Made by a program: the position numbers and the translations under genes | Notes under the pieces: model-generated | Seen by the model: the letters and a program-made list of their open reading frames with translations, nothing else | Told to the model about the DNA's origin: nothing | The model's database searches: none | In this document: positions 35,401 to 44,659 of the stretch, piece after piece | Layout of the letters: each line of letters begins with the position of its first letter | Numbering within the stretch: the stretch's first letter is position 1 | Source: JBCCXZ01 sp965228005 | GTDB lineage: Bacteria; Planctomycetota; Planctomycetia; Pirellulales; Lacipirellulaceae | DNA length: 64,000 bases | NCBI GenBank assembly: GCA_965228005.1 | Contig: CBDDGV010000004.1 | Coordinates: forward strand, 1,116,001 to 1,180,000 | Direction: 5' to 3'

Positions 35401-36627
35401 ATGCAAGTCGCCTCAAGACAGATCCCAGAATCCGTTTCGCCGGGCCTGCAAGCGAGCGAGCCGGTGCAACCGATCCGTGTTGCAGTCGTCCAGCCATCGC
35501 TAGCGAAGTACCGCATTCCCGTGTTCAAAGAACTTGCCTCGCGGGACGGAATCGACCTGACGGTCTACTACGGTACGCGCCGGGACCTGATCAACGTAGA
35601 GCCTGAGGGCTTCAAAGCCGTCGCGGCGCCGCTGCACCGTGTTGGGCCCTCGCGCCGTTACTTGCTGATCCACGGCGCCCAGTGGACCAGCGCCAGCCTC
35701 CGGAAGTGTGATGTGCTGGTCCTCAACTGGACCCCGCGCTACGCAACGCTGCTGCCCTCTCTCCTCAAAGCCAAGCTGGGCGGGGTGCCGACCGTTTTGT
35801 GGGGGCACGGCTTCTCGAAACGAGATCGCCCTTCTCAGCGCGCCGTTCGGAAGTTCTTCGCCGAACGCGGGACAGCCGTCATGTTCTATGATGCGTACAC
35901 TGCTCAGAAGCATATCGATGAGGGATGGGATTCGAGCCGGGTATTCGTCGCCCCAAATACCGTCGACCAGCAGGAGGCGGCTCAGGCCCGTGAGAGATGG
36001 CTCTCGGACCCGGAGAGGCTCTCCGCTTTCCAGCGGGAACACGGACTTACACCCGGGCAGGTGCTCCTGTACGTTTCGCGACTTGACCCGGCCAATCGTG
36101 TCGACATGCTCATCAGGGCAACCGCCAAACTGAAGCGGCAGTGGCCGGGTATCAGGACCGTCATAATCGGTAATGGCGATCAGGAGCGTGAAAGGCTCCG
36201 GGAGGTCGCCAAGGAAGCGGGTATCGACTCAAGTGTCTTCTTGAAACAGGGGATTTACGACGAGGACGAGTTGGCCCCCTGGTTTCTCTCGGCTGCGGCG
36301 TATTGCTATCCCGAGAACATAGGCCTAAGTATAATTCACGCAATGAGTTACGGAGTTCCTGTGGTTACCAGCGACTGCCGGGAGTGCCATAATCCCGAGA
36401 TTGCAGTCCTGGAACCGGGCGTCAACGGGCTCACCTACCAGCACGGCAGCCTAGAGGACCTGAGTGGGACCCTATCCGGATTGCTGAGCGATGCCGAGCA
36501 GCGAGGTAAGTTAGCTAGTAATGCGCTGGCGACAGCAACGGACGGGTTCCCCATAGCCAAGATGGTCGACGGCATCGAGGCCGCGATCCGCTACGCCTAC
36601 TCCCAACGCCCAAGCGCCGGTCGCTAG
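35401..36627 (+). CDS. glycosyltransferase family 4
   Basis: This 408-aa GT-B enzyme has an N-terminal acceptor domain (VAVVQPSLAKYRIPVFKEL) and a C-terminal donor domain (about residues 210-390) with LLYVSRLDPANRVDMLIRAT, VIIGNGDQERERL and PENIGLSIIHAMSYGVPVV, where E and the I-I-H helix form the GT4 E-x7-E-like site. The acidic start of that motif, PENIGLSIIHAM, deviates from the usual ESFGLSLLEAM. It probably adds a sugar to the lipid-linked repeat unit. Donor unknown. Confidence 0.88.
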   Translation: MQVASRQIPESVSPGLQASEPVQPIRVAVVQPSLAKYRIPVFKELASRDGIDLTVYYGTRRDLINVEPEGFKAVAAPLHRVGPSRRYLLIHGAQWTSASLRKCDVLVLNWTPRYATLLPSLLKAKLGGVPTVLWGHGFSKRDRPSQRAVRKFFAERGTAVMFYDAYTAQKHIDEGWDSSRVFVAPNTVDQQEAAQARERWLSDPERLSAFQREHGLTPGQVLLYVSRLDPANRVDMLIRATAKLKRQWPGIRTVIIGNGDQERERLREVAKEAGIDSSVFLKQGIYDEDELAPWFLSAAAYCYPENIGLSIIHAMSYGVPVVTSDCRECHNPEIAVLEPGVNGLTYQHGSLEDLSGTLSGLLSDAEQRGKLASNALATATDGFPIAKMVDGIEAAIRYAYSQRPSAGR

Positions 36628-36709
36628 AGTAGAGCGTTGGACAAAGAACAGAGAATCGCAGAACCGTGGCGGCCCGTATCACCGCCCCGACAAGAACTGA
36701 GGTCGCCCC

Positions 36710-38125
36710 GTGTTAGCCGCGATGACATCCACCGTGGAGAGCCTTGTGAGCTTCACGGGTTACTTCTGCGTGTTCTTCCCAATCGGGCTGGTGCTCTGGA
36801 GGTATCTACGGGCCGGCGACGATCTCGTCACGGCTTGGAACCTAGCGCTGTTCGGTTGTCTGGCTTCGCTTGGCGCCGCAGCTTTTGAGGTGCTTGATCC
36901 GCCTGAAACGGTCTTCGAGTACTACATCTCGTTTGAGTTTCCGACGGCGCACTACATCGATGTCGTCTATCGGACTTTCTTCTTTTTGGGGTGCCTGTTG
37001 CTGTTCTACTACGGAGGCAAGCGCGTCAAGCGCTTTGCCGGCAACCGATTCATCGAGTCCCCCGAGTGGTCCGGCTCGCTGCTGGGCTGGGTGCTGTTGC
37101 TCTGCACGCTTTCGATCATCGGCGGCCTCTTTGTGCGGGTAGAGTTCTTCGGACAGATCCTTCAGAACCTGGGCCAGAAGGGGGCTGTCTTCGCAACAAC
37201 CTTTGCCTTCTACGCGTGGTACAAGAAGAAGGGCTCCATCCCCGCGTTATTGCTCTTTGTCATCGTGCTGGGTGTTGCCACCCTGTATGTCGTTCAGGTG
37301 TCTCGGGGCCGTCGGCTGCTCCTCGCACTGGCGATGGCTCCGGCGTCGGTGATGTACTGGACCTCCTGGCGCTACAAGAAGCCTGTGCGGGTCGTCTTGT
37401 TCGGCAGTATCGTCGGCGCCGCAGTGATCACCGTGGGCCTGGCGTATCAGCAGATCCGTCGTTATGACCAGCACGGCGGCGGTGAACGCAGCGTGGCGAA
37501 CACGATTGCGGCTGTGGGGAGCATCAACAGCGACGCGATCATGGAACAGGTCTCTGGTTGGAAGCACACCCTCGGACAGAACGTGTTCCAGTACGCGATG
37601 CTCACGCGACGGGCCGTGGAATCCGGCGCCCTCGAGCCACGGTTTCTCAACACGGTCCAGTTCATGGTGACCTATCCCATCCCACGGAGTTTCTGGGAGG
37701 GCAAGCCGCCGTTGGCCGGACTCATTATCATCAAGGCGCTCCGGCTTGGTCACAAGACGACTTGGGGCCTCAGCGTGGTCGGCCACTCCTACTACGAGGG
37801 CGGTTACGTAGCCCTCGCCGTGTACGCGCTGCTCTTCGTTATCCTTGTCCGACTGTTCGATGAGCCGTTGCGTAGGGAGCCCGACAACCCCTTCTTCATC
37901 GCGAGCTTGGCGGCAGGATCAGCGTTCATTGTTTCTTGGGTGCGCGGTGATCTGGGCATCCACACGGTCGACCTGCTCGAGTGCTTCCTGTTTGCCCAGA
38001 TCCTGAACTACTCCACCAGGATGTTCGCAGCCTCGAGGCCGCTCGCCTACGCCCCGCAGTGGCAGCAGTATTCGCCGTGGACGACTCACCAGGCAGTCGC
38101 CCCTCGCCTGCCGCAAGACAGATGA
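36710..38125 (+). CDS. polysaccharide polymerase (Wzy-like) membrane protein
   Basis: This 471-aa protein has about ten hydrophobic segments and a large loop (about residues 240-330) between the middle and last ones, as in O-antigen polymerases. That loop contains YPIPRSFWEGKPPLAG and VGHSYYEGGYVAL; R/W/P-rich loops with YxxGG are usual in oligosaccharide repeat-unit polymerases. Sequence conservation in this family is low, so the call rests on topology and context between glycosyltransferases and a flippase. GTG at 36710 is used; ATG at 36722 is an alternative. Confidence 0.75.
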   Translation: MLAAMTSTVESLVSFTGYFCVFFPIGLVLWRYLRAGDDLVTAWNLALFGCLASLGAAAFEVLDPPETVFEYYISFEFPTAHYIDVVYRTFFFLGCLLLFYYGGKRVKRFAGNRFIESPEWSGSLLGWVLLLCTLSIIGGLFVRVEFFGQILQNLGQKGAVFATTFAFYAWYKKKGSIPALLLFVIVLGVATLYVVQVSRGRRLLLALAMAPASVMYWTSWRYKKPVRVVLFGSIVGAAVITVGLAYQQIRRYDQHGGGERSVANTIAAVGSINSDAIMEQVSGWKHTLGQNVFQYAMLTRRAVESGALEPRFLNTVQFMVTYPIPRSFWEGKPPLAGLIIIKALRLGHKTTWGLSVVGHSYYEGGYVALAVYALLFVILVRLFDEPLRREPDNPFFIASLAAGSAFIVSWVRGDLGIHTVDLLECFLFAQILNYSTRMFAASRPLAYAPQWQQYSPWTTHQAVAPRLPQDR

Positions 38126-38185
38126 CCCAGCGATGTGTCGAGTGCCGCTGTTTGTTCCCGAACGTGAACGTCCTCTCCGAGGAAG

Positions 38186-39337
38186 GTGTTCGGCCTAGCT
38201 GTGAATGAACCGGCGAGCGTGATCTATGCGGGGGCATTGCCGCCTCCCGTGACGGGCAAGACTGCGTTTAGCAAAGTCGTCGTCGAGGCAATCGGCAAGC
38301 GCGTGCCGGTCCGTGCGTTGGCTTGGTCACGCGAAAAAGCGCACTCGAGTTTTTTTTGGCGGCTAACCCGGGCCCGCGGCGTCCTTTCTGCCGTCACGGC
38401 CCTGCTGCTCGGCGGCCGACACCGGGGCGGGTTGCTGCTGCAGCCTGTCAATTCCGGATGGGGTTTGCTCTACAACCTGACCCTGGCTTTGGTTGGGCGG
38501 CTCTTGGGTTACCGGCTTGTGCTCCATCACCACGGCTACAAGTACATCGATCGTCGAGATTTCCGGGTAGCGATGCTCGAACGGCTGGTCGGGAGCCAGG
38601 ATTTCCACATCATGGCCTGCGACTGCATGATGAGGGAGTACACAGAGCTCTACGCGACGAAAGGGAGTTTCCTCCGACTGCCGCCAACCTTGGTAGCGGC
38701 CGACCCGAGTGAGCTAGCGGCCGAGAGTGCGGACCCAGCGTCACGTATCAGCGAAACTGCGTTGCCAAGCCAATTCACGATCGGCTTCCTCAGCAATCTG
38801 TCTCTCGAGAAGGGGTTGGCCGACGTCCTTTCGACGTTCGAACTGATCGCCAAGGAGTACACGGACGTTCGTATGATCTTGGCCGGACCCTGCCGGGGGG
38901 ACCAAGAGCGTGAGATGATCGACCGAGTCATCGCGGCCTACCCGGGGCGGGTCGAGTACTGTGGCCCTGTCTACGGGCCGGAGAAGGGCGCTTTCTTCGA
39001 GAGCATCAGCGCATTCCTGTTCCCCACGAAGAGCGAATCTTGGGGGATCGTCCTCAACGAAGCGATGGAGGCCGGCCGGCCGGTTGTTGCCAACGCACGC
39101 GGCTGTATACCCTCTATCGTTGTCGGCGAAGCCGGGCTGGTCGTTCCGGTTGGGGATGACTTCCCGGGGGCCGCGGCAGCGAGGATCGCGGAGTGGCTCG
39201 CCGACCCTAGACTGCACGATTCGGCCAGCCGGGCAGCGAGCAATCGCGCCAGGCAACTCCGACTGGATGCGTTCGATTGCCTCGAGGTCTTTTTGGATAC
39301 GATTGAAGCTGCGGCTAGACCTCCGTCTCCGACCTAA
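38186..39337 (+). CDS. glycosyltransferase family 4
   Basis: This 383-aa GT-B protein opens with a glycine-rich loop VIYAGALPPPVTGKTAFSKVV. The C-terminal donor domain has FTIGFLSNLSLEKGLADVLSTFELI, RMILAGPC and FLFPTKSESWGIVLNEAMEAGRPVVA, in which the GT4 E-x7-E motif (ESWGIVLNE) is complete. The HHHGYKYID motif resembles group-1 transferases of capsule loci. It starts 60 bp after the polymerase gene. GTG at 38186 or GTG at 38201 may be the start. The donor sugar is unknown. Confidence 0.9.
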   Translation: MFGLAVNEPASVIYAGALPPPVTGKTAFSKVVVEAIGKRVPVRALAWSREKAHSSFFWRLTRARGVLSAVTALLLGGRHRGGLLLQPVNSGWGLLYNLTLALVGRLLGYRLVLHHHGYKYIDRRDFRVAMLERLVGSQDFHIMACDCMMREYTELYATKGSFLRLPPTLVAADPSELAAESADPASRISETALPSQFTIGFLSNLSLEKGLADVLSTFELIAKEYTDVRMILAGPCRGDQEREMIDRVIAAYPGRVEYCGPVYGPEKGAFFESISAFLFPTKSESWGIVLNEAMEAGRPVVANARGCIPSIVVGEAGLVVPVGDDFPGAAAARIAEWLADPRLHDSASRAASNRARQLRLDAFDCLEVFLDTIEAAARPPSPT

Positions 39338-39379
39338 GCCAAGCAGGGTGCGGCGGTCTCCAAGACCCACAAGTAACAG

Positions 39380-40258
39380 ATGCTCACCTCTGGACTCCAT
39401 CACAAGAACGGCTTTGTCCGCAAGGGCAGCGCTTTCGCGTTGCAACTGCCGAAGGCGCTGGCCAGGGTCGGCGCCTCGGGCGACCAGTACCCGCTCCATC
39501 CCCCGGTCTTTGCGAACTCCTTCCCCAAGAGCGGCACACACCTGCTCGACCAGATCATCGAGGGCTTGCCCGGCATAAGGAACTACGGAGCGTTTCTTTC
39601 CTCGATGACCAGTTCGTTCCGGTTCAGCGAGCGGACTGACCAAGAGGTCCGGGGGTTCATCTCGAGGTTCGTCCCCGCCGAGATGATCCGCGGGCATCTG
39701 TTTTTTGGTCCTGCCGCGGCGGAGTGGTTGAACGAGCGCCACGCGGTTCACTACTTCATCTACCGCGACCCGCGTGACGTAGTGCTCTCCGAGTCGCACT
39801 ACCTCCGGTCGATCAACCGTTGGCACAAGATGCACCCGTACTTCCGGGACGCGCCTTCCATGGACGCGGCGATCAGCCTGGCGATCCTAGGTCTGCAAGG
39901 CCGCGTTCCCGGCGTCGATTATCGGAACGCCGATGAGCGGTTCCAGAGGTACTCCGGATGGATCGGGCGCGACGACGTTTGCTCCCTGAAATTCGAAGAC
40001 CTGACTTCCGAGAACCGTGAGGAGCACGTCCGAAAGATGCTCCTCTTCTACAACCAACGCGCCGGCAACCCCGTCGATGTCGAGAGCGTGCTTGCGCGGA
40101 TGATCGAGGGGATGAGGCCCGAGAAGTCTCACACCTACCGCAAGGGAAAGTCGGGCGGTTGGCGCGAGAAGTTCTCCGATGAGCACAAGTCGCAGTTCAA
40201 GCAGGTTGCGGGGCAGTCTCTGATCGAGTTGGGTTACGAGAGCGACCTGGATTGGTGA
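39380..40258 (+). CDS. sulfotransferase family protein
   Basis: This 292-aa PAPS-dependent sulfotransferase has the 5'-phosphosulfate loop NSFPKSGTHLLDQI (K50-S-G-T53), H106 in RGHLFFGP as candidate catalytic base, and the 3'-phosphate-binding IYRDPRDVVLSESHYL (R129 and S137). The C-terminal KGKSGGWREKF matches the GxxGxWKxxF motif. It lies within the polysaccharide locus and is predicted to sulfate a sugar of the surface glycan. Cytoplasmic, no signal peptide. It is followed by 370 bp without genes. Confidence 0.92.
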   Translation: MLTSGLHHKNGFVRKGSAFALQLPKALARVGASGDQYPLHPPVFANSFPKSGTHLLDQIIEGLPGIRNYGAFLSSMTSSFRFSERTDQEVRGFISRFVPAEMIRGHLFFGPAAAEWLNERHAVHYFIYRDPRDVVLSESHYLRSINRWHKMHPYFRDAPSMDAAISLAILGLQGRVPGVDYRNADERFQRYSGWIGRDDVCSLKFEDLTSENREEHVRKMLLFYNQRAGNPVDVESVLARMIEGMRPEKSHTYRKGKSGGWREKFSDEHKSQFKQVAGQSLIELGYESDLDW

Positions 40259-40628
40259 CGGGCGAACCGAACCAGTCTCCTGTCCCCGACGTGCCGGCTC
40301 GCGGCTGTCTGAACTCCGCAGTACTTGGTGAGGCCCCTCACTGCTTTGCGTCCATTCAGGCTTCCTGGACTTGGTGCGGGGTCAAGAACGGCGTGCCGCT
40401 TCAGCAGGGCTGCCTGGTTGCTTGCACGACAATGACGATCCGCAACCCCAGATTATCCCGCACGAACCTATGTGATTAGGCCGTGAAGATTACCAAATCA
40501 GGATACTTGACCGGCGACAGTCCCCCAGGGCGTCCTTATACTGGCATTTTTATGAGGATCGGGGCCGCCGGACGCAGTGGATCGAAGCCGGCTGCGACTG
40601 ACGGGCCGACTACGCGAGAGGTAGTTTG
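40259..40628. other. 370-bp gene-free region ahead of the heptose operon
   Basis: No ORF of plausible composition or RNA gene is seen. It probably carries the promoter of the heptose operon: a TATACT hexamer lies near 40538, but no properly spaced -35 box could be matched. The ribosome binding site GAGAGGTAG (40616-40623) precedes the next start codon. Confidence 0.4.
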
Positions 40629-41561
40629 ATGAAGGTATTGATCACCGGCGGCGGCGGGTACATCGGCAGCATCCTGACGGAGCACTTGCTCCGCAGGGGC
40701 GACAAGGTCCACGTTATCGACAACCTCTCCTCGGGCGATCACTGCCTCTTCCATTTCTGCGCGAACCCCGATTTCGAGTTCACGCTAGGGGACGTCCGGG
40801 ACAAGAGCCTGCTCGAGTCGGCCGTGAAGGACGCCGACGTGATCGTCCCGCTGGCCGCGCTTGTCGGCGCCCCGCTCTGTGCGGCCGACCCGGTACGGGC
40901 GAAGCAAGTCAACTACGAAGCGGTGATCGAACTCGACCGCCTCCGCTCCCCCAGCCAGCTCGTCATCTACCCGAACACCAACAGCGGCTACGGTACCGGC
41001 ACCGGCGAGCAGCACTGCACGGAGGAAACGCCGCTCGAACCCATCTCGGTCTACGGCCGTACCAAGTGCGACGCGGAACTTGCTCTGCTTGAGAAAGAGA
41101 ACGTCGTCACTTTTCGCCTGGCCACCGTCTTCGGCGCCTCGCCCCGGATGCGGATCGACCTACTGGTCAACCACTTCACTTACGCCGCTGTCACTGATGG
41201 CTACCTCGTGGTGTTCGAGAAGGACTTCAAGCGGAACTATATCCACATCCGAGACGTCGCAGACTGCATGCTTTACGCGATGGACAACAGCGAGAAGATG
41301 GCCGGGCGGCCGTACAACCTGGGGCTCGACGACGCGAACCTGTCGAAGCAGGAGCTCTGCGAGACGATCCAGAAGCACGTGCCCGGTTTCTTCGTGCACT
41401 ACGCCGAGATCGGCGAGGACCCGGACAAGCGGGATTACATCGTCTCGAACGACCGCCTCCGCCAAGCCGGCTTCGAAGCCAAACGCGGCCTCGACGAAGG
41501 GATCACCGAACTCATCAAAGCCTACCGGACGCTCGGACCCGGGAGATACCGTAATGCCTGA
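40629..41561 (+). CDS. NAD-dependent epimerase/dehydratase (extended SDR)
   Basis: This 310-aa nucleotide-sugar enzyme has the dinucleotide loop ITGGGGYIGSILTEHLL and the catalytic YGRTK (Y-x3-K) after SGYGTGTG. The segment RNYIHIRDVADCM is the extended-SDR signature. It is the first gene of the heptose operon and its 3' end overlaps hddA by 8 nt. In this context it probably acts on GDP-heptose or a derived nucleotide sugar; epimerase, dehydratase or reductase activity cannot be told apart by eye. Confidence 0.9.
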   Translation: MKVLITGGGGYIGSILTEHLLRRGDKVHVIDNLSSGDHCLFHFCANPDFEFTLGDVRDKSLLESAVKDADVIVPLAALVGAPLCAADPVRAKQVNYEAVIELDRLRSPSQLVIYPNTNSGYGTGTGEQHCTEETPLEPISVYGRTKCDAELALLEKENVVTFRLATVFGASPRMRIDLLVNHFTYAAVTDGYLVVFEKDFKRNYIHIRDVADCMLYAMDNSEKMAGRPYNLGLDDANLSKQELCETIQKHVPGFFVHYAEIGEDPDKRDYIVSNDRLRQAGFEAKRGLDEGITELIKAYRTLGPGRYRNA

Positions 41562-42651
41562 CGCAGCCGCGACCGATTCGACAACCAACACCGCTCCTTC
41601 GAAAGCCGTGCCGCTCAACCCCAAGCTGAAACACGACATCGTCCGGGCGAAGTCGCCCTTGCGGATCAGCTTCACCGGCGGCGGCACGGACGTGCCCTCC
41701 TGGTACGAGAGCCACCCGGGCGCCGTCCTCTCGTCGACGATCAACCGCTACGCCTACGTCACGATGTACCCGCGCGAGGATCGCCAGGTGCAAATCCGGT
41801 CGCTCGACATGGGTTACTCGGTCAAGTACCACCTCGACGAGGCCCCGGCCTACGACGGCGTGATGGACCTCGCGAAGGCCTCCATCGACCGGCTCGGCAT
41901 CGAAGAAGGGCTCGACATCGACGTACGTTCCGACGCCCCTGCGGGCAGCGGCCTCGGCGGCTCCTCCGCGCTGACCTCGGCCCTGCTCGCTGCATTGGCC
42001 GAGTTTCACGGCGTGAAGCTCGGCCGAGAGAAGCTTGCCGAGTTGAACTACACCGTCGAGCGGATCGACCTCAAGGTCACCGGCGGCAAGCAGGACCAGT
42101 ACGCCACGGCCTACGGCGGGTTCAACTGCATCAAGTTCTCCAAGGACTTCATCGCGGTCGAACCGATCGACGTCGGCGCCGACATCGTCAACGACCTCGA
42201 AGCCCACGTGCTGATGTGCTACACGGGCAGCGTCCGGGCCAAGGCCAACCTCATCGACAAGCAGGTCGAGCTCTACCAGAAGGGCAGCGACTCGACGATC
42301 GACGGCATGAAGCGCCTCTACGACATGGTCTACGAGATGCGCGAAGCGCTCACCGAGGGCGACCTCGACAAGTTCGGCTTCCTGCTCCACGAGTCGTACG
42401 TCAACAAGAAGCGGATGAACCCCTACATCACCGAGGGCACGCCGACCGACGCGATGTACGAGACAGCCCGCGACAGCGGGGCGCTCGGCGGCAAGCTGCT
42501 CGGCGCAGGCGGCGGCGGCTACCTGCTGCTCTACGTGCCGACCGAAAAACAGCACGAGGTCCGCTCCGCGTTGGAAGAACAGGGCGGCGTCTTTACCGAC
42601 TTCGCCTTCGACAGCCACGGGGCCCAGGTCTGGCGTAGCGCCAGCCGCTAG
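41554..42651 (+). CDS. hddA: D-glycero-alpha-D-manno-heptose-7-phosphate kinase
   Basis: This 365-aa GHMP kinase has the substrate motif AKSPLRISFTGGGTDVPSWYESH, the ATP loop PAGSGLGGSSALTSALL and the C-terminal GALGGKLLGAGGGGYLLLYV, the pattern of HddA and related sugar kinases. HddA phosphorylates D-glycero-D-manno-heptose 7-phosphate at C1 in the alpha configuration, the GDP branch of the pathway. The ATG at 41554 lies inside the upstream stop (ATGCCTGA overlap), with GGGAG upstream. About 30 extra residues precede the conserved start. The flanking gmhA, gmhB and hddC support this substrate over fucose or other sugars. Confidence 0.93.
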   Translation: MPDAAATDSTTNTAPSKAVPLNPKLKHDIVRAKSPLRISFTGGGTDVPSWYESHPGAVLSSTINRYAYVTMYPREDRQVQIRSLDMGYSVKYHLDEAPAYDGVMDLAKASIDRLGIEEGLDIDVRSDAPAGSGLGGSSALTSALLAALAEFHGVKLGREKLAELNYTVERIDLKVTGGKQDQYATAYGGFNCIKFSKDFIAVEPIDVGADIVNDLEAHVLMCYTGSVRAKANLIDKQVELYQKGSDSTIDGMKRLYDMVYEMREALTEGDLDKFGFLLHESYVNKKRMNPYITEGTPTDAMYETARDSGALGGKLLGAGGGGYLLLYVPTEKQHEVRSALEEQGGVFTDFAFDSHGAQVWRSASR

Positions 42652-42682
42652 TCACAAGGCCCAGCGACCAGGCGTGCCCACC

Positions 42683-43405
42683 ATGGAAACTACCGCGTTG
42701 CTGCTGGCGGGCGGGCTGGGCACCCGGCTCCGCTCGGTCGTGTCCGACCGACCTAAGGTCCTGGCCGAAGTCGCCGGCCGGCCGTTCCTGGCTTACATCC
42801 TCGATCAAGTCCAGTCCGCCGGCATCCGCCACGCGGTGATCTCCACCGGCTACCTCGCCGAGCAGTTTGCCGAAGTCCTGGGAAATCATCACGGAGAGGT
42901 CGCGCTGGAGTACGTCCACGAGGAGTCCCCACTGGGCACCGGCGGGGCCATCAAATGGGCCGGCGGCCGCGTCCGGACCGAGCACTGTGTGGTCATGAAC
43001 GGCGACTCTTACGTCGACGCCGACCTGGGTGAGTATCTTGCTTGGCACCAAGCCCAGGCCAACGACGCCTCGCTGCTCTTGGTGAAGGTGGCCGACGCCT
43101 CCCGCTACGGCACGGTCGCCCTCCGTGACGACGGGACCGTGAAAGACTTTCTTGAGAAACAGCCCGGCGGCGGCCCCGGCCTGATCAACGCCGGCGTGTA
43201 CGCCCTGCGGACCGAGCTGTTCTCCCAAATCCCCGAGGGCAAGTGTTCCCTGGAGTCTGCCGTTCTGCCAGAATGGTTGATTCGTCACCGAGTTGCGGGC
43301 CGGCCTGTGGACGCCCCGTTCATCGACATCGGCATCCCGGAAGACTACCAGCGGAGCCATGAGTTCATGAGTGGCCTTGAGCGAAAGGGGTCCCACAGTG
43401 CCTGA
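42683..43405 (+). CDS. hddC: heptose-1-phosphate nucleotidyltransferase (HddC-like)
   Basis: This 240-aa protein is a sugar-phosphate nucleotidyltransferase with LLLAGGLGTRLRSVVSDRPKVLAEVAGRPFL at the N-terminus, VVMNGDSYVDADL (metal-binding aspartate) and INAGVYAL. The last gene set around it points to D-glycero-alpha-D-manno-heptose 1-phosphate guanylyltransferase. ATG at 42683 fits the normal N-terminus; GTG at 42674 in the same frame is possible. Its stop overlaps the gmhB start by 8 nt (GTGCCTGA). Confidence 0.9.
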   Translation: METTALLLAGGLGTRLRSVVSDRPKVLAEVAGRPFLAYILDQVQSAGIRHAVISTGYLAEQFAEVLGNHHGEVALEYVHEESPLGTGGAIKWAGGRVRTEHCVVMNGDSYVDADLGEYLAWHQAQANDASLLLVKVADASRYGTVALRDDGTVKDFLEKQPGGGPGLINAGVYALRTELFSQIPEGKCSLESAVLPEWLIRHRVAGRPVDAPFIDIGIPEDYQRSHEFMSGLERKGSHSA

Positions 43406-43997
43406 CCCCGCGCCCAAGACGGTATTCCTCGACCGCGACGGCACGATCAACCGCGAGAAGCACCACCTCTCCGACCCGGCAGACCTGGAGCTGCTAACGG
43501 GCGTCGGCGAGGCGCTGAGCTGCCTGCAACAGGCCGGCTGCCAACTCGTGGTGATCACCAACCAGTCGCCTATCGGCCGCGGCATGTTCGACGAAGAACG
43601 CCTCGGCGAGATCCACGCCCGGCTTGCCGAGATGCTCGCCGAGCACGGCGTAACGATCGCCGGCTGGTACTGGTGCCCGCACCTCCCCGACGCGGGCTGC
43701 GAGTGCCGCAAGCCGGCGCCTGGGATGCTGAACCGCGCCGCCAGCGAATTGAACGTAGACTTTAGCAACTCCTGGATGATCGGCGACAAGGTGATCGACG
43801 GCGGAGCCGGCAAAGCGGTCGGTGCGAAGACCATCTTGCTCGCTACCGGCTACGGCGACGAGCAATCGCGTCTGCCCGGCCGCGAAGAAGCAGTCGACTA
43901 TTTCGTGCCGACGCTCTCCGACGCGGCGGACATCATCCTCGGCAAGAAACAACCACACACGCCGGCCGCCCCGGCCGGGGCGACCAGAAATGCCTGA
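43398..43997 (+). CDS. gmhB: D-glycero-D-manno-heptose 1,7-bisphosphate 7-phosphatase
   Basis: This 199-aa HAD-family phosphatase has FLDRDGTIN (nucleophile D12, D14), VVITNQSPIGRG, and the GmhB zinc loop CPHLPDAGCECRKPAPGM. It removes the 7-phosphate before or after nucleotidyl transfer. The GTG at 43398 is chosen because AAAGGGG lies 7 nt upstream and because the two neighbouring junctions share the same arrangement; an upstream GTG/ATG in frame lies inside hddC. Its stop overlaps gmhA by 8 nt. The final 25 residues form a lysine/proline/alanine-rich tail. Confidence 0.94.
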   Translation: MPDPAPKTVFLDRDGTINREKHHLSDPADLELLTGVGEALSCLQQAGCQLVVITNQSPIGRGMFDEERLGEIHARLAEMLAEHGVTIAGWYWCPHLPDAGCECRKPAPGMLNRAASELNVDFSNSWMIGDKVIDGGAGKAVGAKTILLATGYGDEQSRLPGREEAVDYFVPTLSDAADIILGKKQPHTPAAPAGATRNA

Positions 43998-44580
43998 CCC
44001 ACAGCCCAGCGACGTAGTCACCCACTTCGAGGAGAGCGCAGCCGTCAAGCAGCGATTCGCCGCGGAGCGCGCGGATGACCTGATCGGGTGCTCGCGGATG
44101 ATCGCCGAGTCAATGCAGGCCGGCGGCAAACTCATGCTCTGCGGCAACGGCGGCAGCGCGGCCGACTGCCAGCACATTGCCGCCGAGTTCGTCAGCGTTC
44201 TCAACCAGGATTTCGACCGCCGGGCCCTCCCGGCGCTCGCGTTGACGACCGATACGTCGTTCCTCACGGCGCGGTCGAATGATTACGGCTTCCAGTCCAG
44301 CTTCTCCCGTCAGGTCGAGGCACTCGGCAAGGCAGGAGACGTGCTGATCGGCATCTCTACGAGCGGCAACTCGGGCAACGTGCTCAGCGCATTCGAGGCC
44401 GCCCGCAAGATGGACATCCGCACGGTGGGGTTCACCGGGGAAACCGGCGGCAAGATGCCCGGCGCCGCCGACCTCGTGCTGCGAGCGCCCAGCGACAAGA
44501 CGCAGTACATCCAAGAGTGCCACATCGCGATGGGGCACGTCATGGTTGAGATGATCGAGCAGCTGCTCTTCAACGAATAA
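43990..44580 (+). CDS. gmhA: phosphoheptose isomerase
   Basis: This 196-aa SIS-domain isomerase converts sedoheptulose 7-phosphate to D-glycero-D-manno-heptose 7-phosphate, the entry step of the pathway. The signature LMLCGNGGSAADCQHIAAEFV contains the zinc histidine and active-site serine; LIGISTSGNSGNVLSAFEAA and QYIQECHIAMGHVMVEMIE complete it. The ATG at 43990 overlaps the gmhB stop in ATGCCTGA. Expected as a tetramer in the cytoplasm. Confidence 0.96.
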   Translation: MPDPQPSDVVTHFEESAAVKQRFAAERADDLIGCSRMIAESMQAGGKLMLCGNGGSAADCQHIAAEFVSVLNQDFDRRALPALALTTDTSFLTARSNDYGFQSSFSRQVEALGKAGDVLIGISTSGNSGNVLSAFEAARKMDIRTVGFTGETGGKMPGAADLVLRAPSDKTQYIQECHIAMGHVMVEMIEQLLFNE

Positions 44581-44659
44581 GTTATCGGGCGATTAACGAG
44601 CCCGCGGCTCACACAACACACTCCCGCTGAATCAGAGTCAACAACCGGAGAATCGAGCG

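Noticed and set aside
40259..40628. Promoter of the heptose operon at the TATACT near 40538
   Set aside because: The nearest TTGACC is 24 bases upstream, too far for a normal spacer, so the call was not made.
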